A stretch of 64,000 bases of DNA, taken from contig JAALGZ010000009.1 of assembly GCA_015227615.1 (NCBI GenBank), positions 248,001 through 312,000 of the forward strand, given 5' to 3'. Under the pieces are notes generated by a model. That model searched no databases. It was given only the letters and a program-made list of their open reading frames with translations, and had not been told where the DNA came from. The translations under genes and the position numbers were made by a program. This stretch comes from Labyrinthula sp. Ha (taxonomy: Eukaryota; Sar; Bigyra; Labyrinthulida; Labyrinthulaceae). The first letter of the stretch is position 1, and each line of letters starts with the position of its first letter. This document shows positions 40,737 through 53,000 of the stretch, in pieces.

Positions 40737-41711
40737 ATGCAAATCTCTAGTTCTTCTTTGAACCGCTCCGTTCAAGCCTCAACAGAGGTCCCAGAGCACG
40801 CGAGCCTTCGAAGACGCTCAGTCTCTGTGCTGAGTGTCAACGTTGGTGGTCTTACTACCTTCAAACTAAACGTACTTCGTGAAATTTCCAGGGACGCAGA
40901 CGTCCTGATGTTACAAGAAGTGAGCAAGCAAGGCTACAAGAGACTAGAACAAGAGGTGAACGTTAGCCAAAGAGCAGGAAGGTGGTTTTTGTCAAAACAG
41001 CCCAACTGCTCCGAAGGCGTAGCAACGTTTCTGTGCCAAGAACTCTCTGAGAGAGTTGTTGGAGTTCAGACTCCGAGCGACAGGATCCTAAAAGTTGTAG
41101 TAAGCCTAAATGGTAAAGCTCAAGCTGTTTTAGTAAATTGTTACGCCCCACACTCAGGAAAAAGTGCAGATGATTACAAAAAATTTCTCTCTCAATTAAA
41201 AAAAGTGACTTCTAAAGTAAACAAGAGAAGGCTCATCCTCATTGGAGGTGACCTTAACGCGCAGTTGAACCGGAACTTTAAACAAGATAACAATCGATAT
41301 GGATATTCGCATAGATCGAACAGGAACGGAAAGATGCTGGAAAGATGACTGCTACAGCATGAATATGAGGTTGTTAACTTTAAATTCAAAACGGGAAGGA
41401 AAAAGGAAAAGAAACATGCAACATACTACCAGAAAGGTAACTCCAGGATAAAATCAGAAATTAAAATATCATATCTGGAAGTCCAAGATCGGCTTAACTG
41501 GAACCCAACACCTCCTACTGAACCGCCACCTGAACAATCACAACAAGAAGAGAGCAACCTGTCAAATACCCCTCCAACTCCAAACAGAATATCCCCGATA
41601 GCCATCGCCAGAACCATGTCCAGATACAAAAGGCAAAGGCTGGCCATAATAAATCCTCTTGAATATACTCAAACGATGCTTGCTGTGAACGAAAGTATCC
41701 AGAATCCCTAA
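40737..41711 (+). pseudogene. Non-LTR retrotransposon endonuclease fragment (broken)
   Basis: The frame encodes an apurinic-type endonuclease (EEP fold) of the LINE kind. It has VLSVNVGGL, the catalytic glutamate in VLMLQEV, GVATFL, LVNCYAPHSG and the catalytic aspartate/asparagine in GGDLNA, followed by NGKMLE. A TGA at 41346-41348 interrupts the frame, which then continues to 41709-41711 through a basic part and a proline-rich spacer (PTPPTEPPPE). That is the usual layout before reverse transcriptase. No reverse transcriptase could be read downstream, although 41711-42110 is G-poor and coding-like. The first ATG lies 109 bp from the divergent NPL4 start. It looks like a 5'-proximal remnant of a dead element. 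Confidence 0.78.
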
Positions 41712-42287
41712 GGAAAATAAGCGGAAACGAAGCAAGAAAGGTTCAGAAGTAGCTGGAGCAAACGCTGATCCCCCCTGAAAGCAAACAACCCCATATTCAT
41801 ATTCAGATCCTCATTGACTTCACTAGAATAAGTCCAAAGCAAAAAACTTCATCATAACCAAGAGCCACCAAAAGACAACATACCCACGATAAGCACCACA
41901 AAGCAGACACGATAAACATCTTCCTCCGAAAAACTATCCTTCTTGACCTCCCTATAAGCTATACACAAATCCCCCTTATCCTCCTCCAAACTGATCCAAA
42001 ACCTGATCTTGAACATTCTTGCGCACGAAATCAATCAAAACTTTCCAGGATGCAGCCAAATCACTCATCAATCATCATAAATACATCTTCAGAATCTTTA
42101 ACATGCCGGAAATCGCGAATCAGGAGGTCGTGAGAGAACGGTTCAATCTTTTTTCTTTTTTTTCTATCCGATGTTGTTGTATTTGATTTGATTTCAACTT
42201 ATTCCGGATATTGAAAATTTTGGGCATATTTACAAATTGAGCTCCAATAAGGCATTACTACATACTTTTTAGGAACCTGTCACTGGA
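41712..42287 (+). other. Possible decayed continuation of the LINE-like element
   Basis: The plus strand is rich in A and C and poor in G, with several medium-length open stretches in alternating frames. No reverse transcriptase motif could be identified. It may be the eroded body of the element upstream or unrelated sequence. Confidence 0.3.
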
Positions 42288-42620
42288 GTTAACGGAAGAT
42301 AACAGTAAGATAAGACCAAGGCAAGATTATGTACAAGAAAGATACCATAAGATTCCAGAATACAAGAACAAGAACCTAACAGAACGTACCAATAACAGAA
42401 CAAGCAAGAAACCAGCACAAAGGAGCAAAGCTTAATGGAAGATACCAGTAACAGGCCAAGTAAGGAAACATACACGATATAACGGAACTTAATGGAAAAT
42501 ACCGGTACAGAATGAAGTGTGAAAAGATGCAAGATTTAATGGAAGTTACTGGAATAAATTTTATCTAAAATATGTACTGTAACTAGGTAGTAAGACCAAG
42601 GCGAGCGTGAGGGTTAGGAT
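42288..42620 (+). repeat. Degenerate tandem repeat of about 50-57 bp
   Basis: A diverged motif close to CTTAATGGAAGATACCAGTA recurs at 42288, about 42376, 42431, 42488 and 42535. A companion motif TAAGACCAAGGC(A/G)AG is seen near 42313 and 42593. Units are imperfect, so this is an old array. It may be the 3' tail of the mobile-element remnant. Confidence 0.55.
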
Positions 42621-42629
42621 ACTTATCCC

Positions 42630-45600
42630 AAATAACTCCCTGTTAAAGTTAAGTTATTAAATTTAGGAATTAGAACATGGATGCAATAATACAAGAATGT
42701 TCATGCCATAGAATCATCTAATTATTCACACAAAATCTTACACAAGAGTAAGCAGGAAGCTCTTTAAAAGCAACACAAACTTTTGGCTCAGAGTTTTTAA
42801 AGAACACTCATCCTTTGGGGAAACTTTATCATAAGAATCATTAAGATAATTGAAACCTTAAGGCTTTAACACTTATAATTTAAATGTTGATGCCAGGACC
42901 CTTTCTTCCTGTGTAAATTAAGCCAGTGCAATTATATACTTCTTCAAAGTAATCTTTCTAGTAGTCAACAAAGGGGTCATGGTGACACTAGAAATATATA
43001 TGTCATATACTAAGGAGATTAAAAACCACTGAACTATCATAAGGAAAATAATCGTAACCGAGTTGGGAGAGTCCACATATCAAATTAACTCTTCATCTCG
43101 ATAATACTTTTGCATCACAAGAGCTAACTTCCCGATTTTAAATATTCAAAACTCTCCTCTGGTAGCTACTACAAGAGGTTACCAAAGAAGATAAAATGAT
43201 ATACGAAAGGAAGAAAAAGTTCATAGGAAATATTATATGCATAACTATTGCAGACATTTACATCAGGTCGCACTTGAGTTTTTAAGTATAAAGATTGGCG
43301 TAGTTAGCCTGAATAAAGCTGAATGTATTGTGCCGATATATGGACTGGAGTAAGTATAGATATTTTGCAGGATTTGAAACTTGATAAGATTTTGTACGCC
43401 ACAATAAAACAAAGTAAATTGTTATTCCTTGAGAAAATGATGAGTATTGGTTTAGAAAGAAGAGGTTAAGATTAGCATCTATATGCCCGTTAAAACTGCT
43501 AAAGGAGAACAGATACACAAAAAGGTATCTTACACACGAGGGATTGAAGCGCAACAATCTTAAAACAAAATTATTAAAATTAAAAAAAAGGAATAATAAG
43601 AGGAAGTTCTTGTTAACGAGTGTACGATTCACCGTAGAAAGTTACGGAGCTCTGCATAATTATCGCCCTGGCTATATATAACGAAGGCGACAAGTAAGAA
43701 AAAACTTAAAATTGCAGTACCTCAGTTAATTCTTTATCAATTCTTACCATCTTTTTTAAGTACGATGATTTATTGGAATATCATATCTATGCAGTTCCAG
43801 GAACTATATTATTTAGAAGCAGCTCTATAACAACTGCAATATGCTGTACTCTGTTCTATTTATATCCAACTTTAAGAGAAAAGAAGTGCTTTAATTTTAC
43901 GGAAATTGCCCAAACACCTTAACTGATTTCAAGATCTTACATTTGCTTCAAATCAAGTAAAAAGTTCTTTTCATTGGAATATCCGCAGAACTAATTCAAG
44001 AAACAAGTATCAAATGTTCAAAATATAGTTTCTCGCACTGTCGTCCTAACGGAAATAATTTTAGTTAAAAACAAGTACACTTTTTCAAAACAGACAATGT
44101 TGCTAAAATTTGTTCAGAGGAAAGTATTAATCTTCACTAAGAGGTTGAAACATGAGCATAAGCGCAGAACCAAAGAATAAGTTCATAGTATTCTTCTAAA
44201 ACCTTCATTTGTGCTAAATACAAAGTATACCTTATAATTAAGTGTTAATTAATTCTTAATAGTTTTCTAATTTCTTGTAGGTATTTGCTTCTATTTCATT
44301 CAAAGACGTGTATGCTCCTGTGCCGATGTAAAATTTTTGCTAAGTGCGGGGCGAATATTCAGTATATTATGCATTGTAATCATATCAAAAGAGTCAAAAT
44401 GAGCTATAGCGAGCCAGTAGTTTGAGCTATGGATAGCTAAAATCGAATGAAAACTCATTGATCTACTGCGATTTCGCGCTTAAGTTTTTTCTTATTGTTT
44501 TCACTATATATTTTCTAAAATATGGATTATGCAGTTATGCAACACTTCATACCGTGTGTCATATACTAATGTACAAGAGTAACCACTACGAATACCAAAT
44601 TTCATATGGAGAACAAAATCAGAAAAACTGCTACGTGAACAAATGGATCTTGTTCATTTCTTATCCTGCATCTACCGACCATGGTCAAACAAGAGAAATC
44701 ATGCTTAGCACCACTACACTACTTGGCGGGGCTTAAGATTTCTAACTGAACATCTTGAAAATAAGAAAAACACAGGCCATTCGTAAGAAGAAAATGAGAG
44801 AGAATTTATCTTCTGGTATCACCAGAGTTGGATGAAGTAGCGATCACTTGTGATGGAGATAGTTTCTGGTCCGTGAGAATACTTCACAAGCACCGAAAGT
44901 TATACTTCTTTATTCTTTCACTAAGAATACTATAATACTTGCTCTAATTTTCTCGTAGTATATATCAGTATTTATATTGATTTCTTGAACACACAATAAC
45001 AACAAAAATAAAAAATTATGGCTATATCATCACAAAATGTTGACAAGTTGATAGAAACCTTAAAGGGGTAACGATAACCTTAACTCAAATTATAGTGCCA
45101 GTGATCACCGAAGTAACCATTTATTATTTTATTTGAACTAAGCAAAGCTCACCTTGGATTTTTACCTAATTAACTACTACCAATATGGTATTATTTCCAT
45201 ACTCTACCCAATGATATAAGAATCTGAAATTTGTTTGTCAATTGTCATAAGATACCCATTTTCATTTCATCAGTCTTACAGAAGGGTTAATCCTTTGGCG
45301 AATTTGTAAACTTTCCAGAATTTTTCCTTACTAATCTTCCACCATGCTCTAATGAAGCTATTGTGTAAAGTTTGAATAGTTCAGAACTCTTTCGCGTTGC
45401 TTCGTATTCGACATGGTTGAATTTTCGCTTAAGTTATTCATCACCATTGACCTACTTTTCTTCTGCATTTTTTTAAATAATTTATTCAAAAGCTATGCTG
45501 TGTGAAGTTAAAATATATTTATATCTGACTTCCTTTATATATTTCAATATTCTTTTCTGTTATGGTGCTGTTTACTTTGTCATAAATTTTATACCCCAAC

Positions 45601-46006
45601 CCACTCTTCTAGCTTTCACCCCATCCATTGTGACGTGATGAAGAATTCTGGAGACATCCCGAGTATGATTGCCTTCACACTGTTAAAAATGTGTTTTTTC
45701 TTATTTTCCCTTTTCTCTCTCCGTATAAGTATAAAAATTCATCTAAATTAGTGGCTTTCTTTACCTGCCGGCAAAGTACAGTCGCTTTCCTAAGGGTTAG
45801 TTTTAGTGGTTTGATGATTTGTAAGAAAATATTTTGCAAATTAACTTATCTGATTTGAAGTTGAACTCTTTGACTTTAAAGGCAGAAAATGCTGTTTATT
45901 TATCAATAGCTTTCACAAAAAACGTACTTGAATACTTAGAAACGCCATAAAATTGATACGAAAAGGAAAATTAACTAGTAGTTCCCTCCTGTGATACAGA
46001 AAAAGA
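42630..46006. other. Gene desert
   Basis: No supported gene. A 116-codon minus-strand frame (43282-43632) and a 92-codon plus-strand frame (44458-44736) begin only with GTG and TTG and show no motif. Confidence 0.5.
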
Positions 46007-46117
46007 ATGCCTATAACAAAACTACCTCGTGATGCTATTCGTGACAAAAAAATTCTTTTGCGGGATAAAGTTGCAGATGGGGTGCCCATGGGTACCACAA
46101 AGAGTATGCACCTCTAG
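46007..46117 (+). CDS. Possible 36-aa small ORF or terminal exon
   Basis: An ATG-started frame encodes 36 residues with a coding-like alternation of charged and hydrophobic residues (LPRDAIRDKKILLRDKVADG). It stops at 46115-46117, 28 bp from the stop of the convergent CDF gene, a spacing like other gene pairs here. A pyrimidine-rich stretch ending in ATACAG (45998-45999) lies just before it and looks like a splice acceptor. It could therefore be a last exon whose upstream part is not recognised. No family is assigned. Confidence 0.28.
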   Translation: MPITKLPRDAIRDKKILLRDKVADGVPMGTTKSMHL

Positions 46118-46145
46118 AACTTTAATTACTCCAAACAACACCTTT

Positions 46146-47096
46146 CTAAGGAGATCCTATTGGGTGAGATTCTTCACTTTGTAAAACAGAACCATCCATA
46201 GCTGTATATACCTTAAACTGCCTCCAGAAGCTTTTTGCTACAATAACACTTCCACTGAAAATAACAACACACAGCAACAGTGAAGATATAGCATCAACTT
46301 TACCAGAATCTAAACTAGAGAAGATATTGTTATCCGCATCAGCTTTGTCCTCGTCATCTACCCCCGAGAACTTAACAAATAATGCTGTGACTATTACTAG
46401 AAAAGAGTGAAGAAAATCCACAAACACATGAAAGATAGCAGAAACTAAATTTTCACTCCTTTCAGATTTTTCATATCCAGAACAATGGTGATCGTCATCA
46501 GAATCAATGTTATGGTTATGCGAATGTCCATGGCTATGCTTTTCTTCTTCTCTGAGAAAGGATTTATTTTCAGGCAACTCTTTTACTTTCTTATATGAGT
46601 TGTGAGAATGGCCGTGAGAACCTCCTCCATGCGAATGACTGTGAGAGTGTAAGATATTAATTCCACAAAAATAAGCCAATAAACAGCTGAGGTGAAAAGT
46701 ACTTAGAGTTATTCCAAATCCAAGCATAATGCTACTATCCACAGTTTCGCTTGATTCGTTATAAGTTAATCGCCGAACACTCTCGATAAAAACAACAAAT
46801 AAAGTTGCTATCAGTGTTAATGCACTAACACCTGTGCCTACCATTTGACCAAATAATTTATTTCGTTCACCATTTTCTCCTTCCAGTTCTGCTCGAAGTG
46901 ACACCCTTTCCGCCCAAAGGTTCAACCCAAAAGACACAGAGTCAGCAAACATATGAATGGATTCTTCAAACAAAAGAATTGAATTTGAAAAATACGCGGC
47001 AAAGAGCTCAGATATTGAAAACATCAATGTGAAGTAGAATACAAGGCGTAGAAGAAGAACACCTGAGTTTTCTTCGGTATGGGGGTGTTCTTCCAT
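46146..47096 (-). CDS. Cation diffusion facilitator (ZnT-type metal transporter)
   Basis: CDF proteins exchange Zn2+ or similar metals for protons and load metal into organelles or export it. The 316-residue product has about six membrane spans. The metal-site motif H-x3-D occurs twice, HMFAD (H48, D52) in helix 2 and HVFVD (H223, D227) in helix 5, which favours zinc. A histidine-rich cytoplasmic loop lies between helices 4 and 5 (about 150-204, SHSHSHGGGSHGHSH). Odd: the protein ends about 25 residues after the last helix, so the usual C-terminal regulatory domain is missing. No continuation was found downstream in any frame. The start at ATG 47096 gives a short N-terminus directly before helix 1. 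Confidence 0.9.
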   Translation of the reverse strand: MEEHPHTEENSGVLLLRLVFYFTLMFSISELFAAYFSNSILLFEESIHMFADSVSFGLNLWAERVSLRAELEGENGERNKLFGQMVGTGVSALTLIATLFVVFIESVRRLTYNESSETVDSSIMLGFGITLSTFHLSCLLAYFCGINILHSHSHSHGGGSHGHSHNSYKKVKELPENKSFLREEEKHSHGHSHNHNIDSDDDHHCSGYEKSERSENLVSAIFHVFVDFLHSFLVIVTALFVKFSGVDDEDKADADNNIFSSLDSGKVDAISSLLLCVVIFSGSVIVAKSFWRQFKVYTAMDGSVLQSEESHPIGSP

Positions 47097-50000
47097 TTCT
47101 CCTATTTGTATTTAAAAAGCACAGGGTGATGCAATCTTGTGTTCTCGTATTTCTGGAATGGCGACAGAAAATACTTCTGCTTACGTGTTAATCTACAGTA
47201 TTTAATGTACTATTGGAAGTTAATATAAAAGTAGAACTAAAATCTTCAAAAATAAAAGCAACTCTGAAGTTTTTACCTTGAAGCTTATCTTCGCGGCGCT
47301 TGACATATACCTTGAACACTGCTTACAAGTTGAGATACCATTAGTACTTTCATTGATCCTGCTTTGATCATTGAAGTCACCGAGCTTTGTGCCCGTCAGG
47401 TTCAAACTTAAAATTATCTAAGAGGAATACAATAGGAATATCATATATAGAAACCAACTCAAAAGAAAAGATATGAGCTAATCGAAACCTGAGGGATATT
47501 TTCCCCAATTATTTTTCTTGTCTATGACTTCTTGGCTTATCTAACCATAAAGTTAATACAAGAAAGAAGGACCTCTTCAACATAAACATAAGAATATACA
47601 ATTTTGCCTACCTAATTAGTGTTCACTACGCTAAAGCAAATATTGCATGCAATCCTCATTCATGTGACACATGACACCAATATTAGTCAAACCTCATTTT
47701 TAGAAGTAAGCTTAAATCACCAAAGAATACAATGTGGTAGCGAAGGTACTTAAATTTCCACTTCGAAAGGTAGATCTAGTTGAGTTTGCTACAGATAAGA
47801 TGAATAAGTGATAGATATAGCATATTTAAGTAACCAGAGGCATTCGAAAATTAGAGTTATTAACTTGGCTGAATACTTCAGCGCAAGATTTGGTTTTATG
47901 TTTTTCGGTTGTGATTGAGTGCGGCGAATGTTTGATTCATCATCTGTACTTTCTTCCAAAACAATAATTCCACACGTTTTCTGGATTTCATATGATTTCT
48001 TTTAATAGAGATTTGTAGTCCATATTTCCTAACTATTAGTAACCTGTCTTAGCATTTCAATTAAATATAATCTGCAAACTTTGCTTAATTGGAATTATTA
48101 GCATTAAATTAATGTGTGAGCCCCCCTTACCGAATAAATACAAGCAGCAATTTTTCAGTAAAATAAACATAGAAAAAGTAGAAAATTAGGTTATGGGTAG
48201 GTCATGGAGACTTAGAAACACAACAGAAAGGTAGGTTTCTTTTGATCTAAAGCTTTCTAGCTATATCCTACTTCATTTTTAGGTGAAATTAAATAATACT
48301 GTGAATAATTCATCCTTGGTAGATAAATCTGTGAATAGGTAGACCCCTCCAACTTACAAGCAAGAGGAGCCATTACTTATCTACTAGACTATTTGATGTG
48401 AAAGTTTGCTGTGAGCTATCGCAATGGTCAGAAAACATACTCGGCTTATGCTTATAATATTTCTATACACTTTCTTCACAATGGTCACCTTAAAAAATAC
48501 CAAGTACTTTCGAAAGACATAAAAGTAAATTTTCTCTGAATTTACTGATTGTTTTTTAATATTTTTAATCTAAACTATGAATTCTTAAGAAAATTGGAAA
48601 CCACATAGTTGGATTTCTCCTCAAAAAGATAGAGTGTGGATTGGGACAACAATGGTGTTCTAAGCAAAATAACCTTCTGTCCTGTATCCAACAATAACGC
48701 CAATTCATCTAACATAGAATATTTATCTCCTAAAATTAAATCCTTTTTGTATTATTTCTTGTTTCTACTTTCTCCTTAAGCTCAATTTCTTAAGTAGGTA
48801 TTGCGTGCTTCAAAAAGATTATGATGGATAATTTCCGATAATAATCTACCCATATTGGGATACATGATTTCTTACAAGTGTATTTGCACTTTCCTCTACT
48901 GTTATGGGGGGGGGGGGGTTGTGAGAGATTCAATCAGTGTCAATTTCTTAGAAGTTTGCTCTATTGAGTACAAGCCTGCGTTTTCTAAAATACCTTCTAA
49001 TACTTGACCTTCGTTTTGACCTTTAATTTCGAGAACCCTTGTGAGTTAAAAATTTGACACCATGACATAGTGGCAAACTTTAATTTCATAATGACAAAAT
49101 GTGTGTTTGTCTTCATTTAGGAATATTTTTGCATAAAATAAGTTTCAACATGACTGAGTTATAAAAATTCATACTAGGGAAGATTTAAGTATTTTCAGCA
49201 GGCATGGAAAATGTCCCATCGCTCAATACGATTATACTCAAAATCTGTATTTAAGATACAGTAGAAGATAGATTTGAAGGGCATCTTATTTAAATCAAAA
49301 CAAGAAATGACACATGAAAATGATTATTGGACAATATCCTCAATAACTTCTTATATGTTGAAACTTGAATTAATCGATAACCCCGTAGAATATCTATTTT
49401 GGCTCATAAAGAAATAGATACTCAAAGGACCGAGTACTTTTGCTGAAAGCAAATTACAAGATGCCAAATTTTTTGAACAGATGATTTATTGAATATCACC
49501 AAGGTTTCAGAGAATATGCGAACCTAAGATCAAGAGAATACAAATATGACCCAGGCCTAGGTTAAAAACATAATTACAACTTAATACAAAATAACCAACA
49601 TATGGAGTTTAAGTGAAACGTTAACCAGCCAGCATATGGAATATCATACACGCATTGCGATATTTCTGGCAATTAATCTAGGAAGGAACTTTGTTCACTG
49701 GAACCTGAAATCATAGTGGACAAGGTTCTTAGAAAGGGTGCCTGCTAAATATTCTACAATAAAATATTCTTTTAGTTCAGAATCAACAGTTATATCAATA
49801 AAGATGATATATTCACAAATGTCGACTACAGTGTATATAAACTATATTTAAAATGGTGCATCTAATTGGAAGATAAAATAACCATGAGCCTAAATCCAGC
49901 ACATATAAAAACCAATATCCTTGATAGACTCTTCAACACTATAGTATCATATGTGAATTTTCACAACACAGCAAATGAATTCAAATCCGTAATGCTTTCG

Positions 50001-53000
50001 CGGCATGATTCACGCAATTATTTTTACCAAGTTCTTCTTTAGGTACATAAATGAAATGTAACTTAATACCCATTTTATGTACTTGTAGTTTTAAGTAAAA
50101 TATATAAAACTTATGAATAAACCATATAAGAAAAGAAAAATCTAAACCAAATTTTCTGGATATTGAATATAAACCATCACGTTTAATTTGATGTCTCCCC
50201 TATACGTCATATCAACAACTGGTATATATCTAAGAATAATATAAGTTAACTGCGACCACAGAGCACGTGCATTTATTTTTCACCCTAGAAACTATCAGAA
50301 GCACAGAGAGTTACACTAACCTTGTGGCTAAATGTTTTCTTCAAATAATAGAGAGCAAGTCTAAACTATCCAAGACGTTATTAAATTACCATTTAAAGGA
50401 TAACTGTAGCAATGTTATAGCAGACTAATAGGTCATAATTTTTTTCTTTGAAAGTGTGGTGATTGGATATTTCAGAATAAGATAAACATAGATATGTGTC
50501 GAAGCTCTCAATATGAAGGCATGAATTTAATAACTAGGGTAATTTATACTTTTCCAGTGACATTAACAATTAAGCTTCATGATCTCAGAATTTCAGTTTA
50601 ACTGAAACAATTGAAAACAAAAGTAAGGCAAAAGGTAAAATTGCTGCATATCCATCTTGCATTGACTCTTGGCCAAAAGGAAACCTTGTAGTAAAACCAG
50701 AAATCCAATAGCTATTATTGATAATTCAATGCGACATCCATGGAAAAATTTCATAAAAAATCTAGTGACAATTTTCTTCATCTCTTTCTTTTTATATTGT
50801 TATTTTTTTATTTAACGTCATGGCGAGATCTAATGTACTTTAAGTTAGTGTTAAGGTTATATGCAGTTAAATTTAGTAATGTTTATTAAGAACATTAGAT
50901 AGAGTTGGAAAGTATAAAATATCGGGTAACACAACAAAGCAATAAATAATGGAAAAGTTAAAATTATAAATTATTATCTTTATCAAATATCCATCCTAGT
51001 ATTGCACCGAGATATTAGTATTTTCTCAAACCTTATCTTTACTTTGTCTTAACACAGATCAATTGTTATCGTAACTGAACTATCAACGTAATTAAAAGCA
51101 ACTTGATTAACAAATAACAAATAATGAAAGTCATCAGTATAATTCTTGCACCACAAGTAAGCCTACTTGATTTTAATATTCTTGTTATGGCTAGATGTTA
51201 ATTTTAGAAAAACTATCTATATTCAAATAAAGTTATCAATAATTTTAAGTCTTGTTTATTTTTTATATTTTGATATTCCTCAAGTGATATTCTAGTTGTA
51301 TTATTTATCGTATATTATCCAATGATACTTATCCGCACTATCAATTCAATAAATTGCTAAGAAATTTTCATATAACACCTTTGCACCGTGTGGAAATATT
51401 GGCAAAATAGGTCACATGGTCTGAAAGTAATCAACGATAATGCACGTTTTAATATATGCTTCTTGACAATGGATGTAATCCCACGTATTCTCGTTAACGT
51501 AAGATGTTGATACGGGAAGTTGGGTGACCCATTGACAATTTGTTTGAGTTCTAAGTTAGATGAACCATTGTTAATAGTTTCGCACAACTTAGTAGGTCAG
51601 CTGATATACAGAAAGATTCACAAAACGGGGTTTAATGATAAAAGACCAAAAAGAACCGCGATTAAATGGGCATAAAATAGCAGGAAACTGTGCGCAAGTT
51701 TAAAATATATTAGGATTTAAAATATCGAGGTGTCAACGATTTAAATTATCAAAATGTCAAAATGGCGAATCATAGGGCTAAAACCTGCAATGATACGTTG
51801 AATTTTTCAAGATTCATCCAGATTGGCTGAAAAAGTATCATAATTCCTATAGTGTCTTTTCGAGTATGAAAACTGGTTTGACATATAATGATAATACCAA
51901 AAACATATCCCTGATAGTAACTAACTTCATTACATACTAATGTCATATTGGGTAGCAGTCTTTAGAACTTCCAACATATTCCCAGTTATTCAAAGACGAT
52001 AAAACGGAAATAAAGTTTTATATTATTCTTGGTAACTAAGAATTTGCAAACAAAGAACGATTGTAATAAGTGATACCTGTCACCGCACCTACTGACACTA
52101 CACAGCGCTAACAAAGTAAACGCTGGTAATTCATATTTGCTAAAGAGAATTTTGACGGTATCCAAACCTATAAACCTAAATATTCCAAGATCAATACCCT
52201 GTGGTCCCGTATAAATTATTTAGTACTAAAAAATATAACTGAAGTGGAAATTTTCTCGTCAAAAAAGGTACTCTATACAAAACTCATTTGATAGATTAGA
52301 AGAATTAAATAATATTATAAGAATAAATGTAACTTTTTCAAAATACAAGAACAACGAGAATAATTTTCCCTTATAGATTACAACTTATATATGCTTTTAG
52401 AGCTACCTCAAGCAAAAAATATCTCCCCGGAATATAGCACAAACAACAATAACATTTTTAACAACATATACATATATCAAGTAATATTTCAGCTCTAACC
52501 AATACTTCCGTTCTTTTCCTTTTGCATACATCTTATTTCAGACATCCTCTGTGAGCTATCATTAGCTCCAACAGTTACCTTTTGTGTCTCAACAAAAAGA
52601 AAGCACTCATACAAAAAATACTAATGTTACTCAAGCTTTATTACTGTATGGCTCTTTTGTCTCAAGAAACAGAAACATCTTTTGGAAACTAGAATCGAAT
52701 GCAATGAAAAATAACCAGGGTAGATGTTTTCTATGTATCTCTGAATAAATCCTTCAGGTGCTGTTGATATGGTTTAACTCTATCGATACTACGAATAAAC
52801 CCACTTCTTCACTTGTTGCATAGGTCGCATCTAGGCAGCAAAATGTGAAGCTTCTTCTTGTTTCTTGTTCCCATTTCAGTTTTTCTGCATTTTAGTCCTC
52901 TTATTGAGCAAATTAATCCCAATATTGTGGCTTATAGCATATCCAACTGATTGTGTGGATAAAACGTTTGAACAATGGAAGTTTCAATGGAGAGAAATAG

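Noticed and set aside
43282-43632. 116-codon minus-strand frame
   Set aside because: No ATG at its start, composition typical of AT-rich noncoding DNA, no motif.
44458-44736. 92-codon plus-strand frame
   Set aside because: Starts with TTG and lacks any recognisable feature.
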